DNA of 64,000 nucleotides, taken from contig NZ_JAILYH010000001.1 in the NCBI RefSeq assembly GCF_019793435.1, forward strand, positions 434,001 to 498,000, in the 5' to 3' direction. Position 1 is the stretch's first letter. Each line of letters opens with the position of its first letter. Both the position numbers and the translations under genes were made by a program. The notes under the pieces were generated by a model. The model was not told the origin of the DNA. It made no database searches and was given only the letters and a program-made list of their open reading frames with translations. This document shows, one piece after another, positions 62,677 to 64,000 of the stretch. The stretch is from Rhizobium redzepovicii (GTDB lineage Bacteria > Pseudomonadota > Alphaproteobacteria > Rhizobiales > Rhizobiaceae).

Positions 62677-64000
62677 TCACGTTGACGCCGGCCGCCTGGC
62701 GAAGGGCACGCAGAGCAGGGCGCAGCCGGTGAGGATGGCGACGACCATCCAGGCTTCGTTGATCGCCTGGACGCTGGCCGCGGTCTGGACCAGCGGATCG
62801 AGCAGCGCCGCGGTATCCGCATCGAATTCCCCATTGTGGCCCGATATGGCCTGAAGAGGTGCGCCGATGAATGTGGCGGCATCGATGTCGCCGGCCCGCA
62901 GACGCGCCCAGAGGCCCTGGCCCAGCGGTTCGGAGCGCGTGTAGATGATAGTGTCGATCAGCGCGATGCCGATGGCGCCGCCGAGATTGCGCATCAGATT
63001 GAAAGGCCCGCTCGCATCGGGAATGCGATCGGCCGGCAGCGTGCCGAGTGCCAGCCGCGTCGGCGGCAGCAGGCAGAACATGATGGCGACGCCGCGCACG
63101 ATCTGCGGCCAGAACATCGCATCGTAATCCGAACGCGGATCCTGAAAGGCGCTCATGCCGACGCCGATCGCAAACAGCGCGAAACCGGCGGCCGACAGCA
63201 GCCGTGCATCCATGCGCTTCTCCAGCGCGACCGCGATCGGCGCCGTCACCAGCTGGGCGATGCCGGTGACCAGCATCGTCATGCCGATTTCCAGCGCGTC
63301 GTGGCCTCTGACGAAAGCGAGAAACACCGGCATCAGATAGACCGAGCCGAACAGGCCGATGCCGAGCACGAAGCTTAAGGTCGAGCCGACGAGAAAATTG
63401 CGATCGGCGAAATTGCCCAGATCGACAATCGGCCAGCGCCGGCTGAGCGTGCGAGCGATGAACACACCGCCCGAGACAAGACAGATCGCCAGCAGGCTCA
63501 GCACATAGGCCGAGGTCCAGCCGCTGGTCGGCGCCTCTTTCAGGCTGAGTTCCAGCGTCGTCAGCGCGGTCGCCATCAGGAGAAGCGACAGACCGTCGAG
63601 ATGCCTGAGTTCGGACGGGTCGGCCGGCTGCCGCGGCAGGAAGAATGCCGCCAGGATTGCCGAGGCAATGCCCGGAAGGATGTTGATCAGGAACAGCCAA
63701 TGCCAGGAATAGGTCTCGGTCAGCCACCCGCCGACGATCGGCCCGACCGTTGGCGCCAGCACCGCCAGCACGCCGGCAATCGTCGTCGCCAGCGCCTGCC
63801 GCTCGTTCGGGAACAGGATGAAAACGGCCGAAAACACCGAGGGGATCAGGGTTCCGCCGGAAAAACCCTGCAGCACCCGCCAGGCGACCAGCTCGCCGAA
63901 GCTGCCGCTGGCCGCGCAGCCGGCGGAAGCCGTCACGAACAGGCCGATGGCGGTAACGAACAGCCACCGCATGGTCAGAAGCCGCGTCAGCAGGCCGGTG
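62677..64000 (-). CDS. DHA2-family (EmrB/QacA) drug exporter, N-terminus beyond window
   Basis: The open minus-strand frame runs to the window end, so the start is missing. About 441 residues are visible, with roughly ten hydrophobic helices. The motif C region VLQGFSGGTLIPSVFSAVF and the GPIVGGWLTETYSWHWLFLINI stretch identify the 14-helix DHA2 group, driven by protons. Such pumps export drugs or other amphiphiles, usually with an EmrA-type adaptor. None is visible, because the upstream neighbour lies outside. The reading from 62594 in another frame is a shadow. Confidence 0.88.
   Translation of the reverse strand, partial: TGLLTRLLTMRWLFVTAIGLFVTASAGCAASGSFGELVAWRVLQGFSGGTLIPSVFSAVFILFPNERQALATTIAGVLAVLAPTVGPIVGGWLTETYSWHWLFLINILPGIASAILAAFFLPRQPADPSELRHLDGLSLLLMATALTTLELSLKEAPTSGWTSAYVLSLLAICLVSGGVFIARTLSRRWPIVDLGNFADRNFLVGSTLSFVLGIGLFGSVYLMPVFLAFVRGHDALEIGMTMLVTGIAQLVTAPIAVALEKRMDARLLSAAGFALFAIGVGMSAFQDPRSDYDAMFWPQIVRGVAIMFCLLPPTRLALGTLPADRIPDASGPFNLMRNLGGAIGIALIDTIIYTRSEPLGQGLWARLRAGDIDAATFIGAPLQAISGHNGEFDADTAALLDPLVQTAASVQAINEAWMVVAILTGCALLCVPFARRPAST

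Noticed and set aside
62594..63967. Alternative minus-strand frame over the DHA2 exporter
   Set aside because: Arg/Ala-rich shadow; the hydrophobic transporter is in the other frame.

Overview
The window looks like part of a secondary replicon (chromid or large plasmid) of a Rhizobium of the leguminosarum/etli type. The basis is high-GC coding DNA with alphaproteobacterial gene content: glx/glnT genes, a heterotetrameric sarcosine-oxidase-type dehydrogenase, minCDE (in Rhizobiaceae usually carried on a secondary replicon), a DUF1127 gene followed by CCTCCTCCC hairpins, a CtrA-type TTAA-N7-TTAA site, and intergenic palindromes of the rhizobial mosaic type. The genus is an inference; no rRNA, tRNA or replication gene is visible.

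Layout. 1-2.8 kb: the end of an arsenic resistance operon (acr3, arsC, arsH, MFS transporter). 3-15.1 kb: an atypical Tad-like pilus/secretion locus with prepilin-like proteins, prepilin peptidase, CpaB, TadB, TadC, an FHA-TadA fusion, a separate FHA membrane protein and a second CpaF ATPase on the opposite strand. No secretin, CpaD or CpaE is present. 15.1-17.3 kb: an RNA-repair scar, where the 3' ends of rtcB and rtcR are fused back to back, next to an intact T4 Rnl1-like RNA ligase. 17.7-30 kb: soxBDAG, two regulators, glxBCD, glnT and purU. 30-38 kb: an SDR, an RND efflux operon with two TetR genes (one frameshifted) and an AraC regulator, ending in a small purU relic. 38-43.3 kb: dmmDCBA and tmm. 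43.4-47.4 kb: a PAS/MCP-like protein, minCDE, two small charged proteins and a cold-shock protein. 47.7-52.1 kb: tdm and a divergent APC permease. 52-56 kb: aldo/keto reductase, amine oxidase and a DnaQ-like exonuclease. 56-56.5 kb: the DUF1127 gene and a four-hairpin sRNA locus. 56.7-64 kb: kduI-kduD with a GntR regulator, a large GH94 phosphorylase-like enzyme and a DHA2 drug exporter cut by the window end.

How the genes work together. The main theme is a complete route for methylated amines: trimethylamine to TMAO (Tmm), TMAO to dimethylamine (Tdm), dimethylamine to methylamine (DmmDABC), methylamine to gamma-glutamylmethylamide (GlnT acting as GmaS), to N-methylglutamate (GlxBCD acting as MgsABC), then to glutamate plus a one-carbon unit on tetrahydrofolate (SoxBDAG acting as MgdABCD), with PurU releasing formate. 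The genes lie in three blocks separated by the RND module and the min region. Read one gene at a time, several would be called sarcosine oxidase, glutamate synthase-like or glutamine synthetase; the combined context favours the N-methylglutamate pathway.
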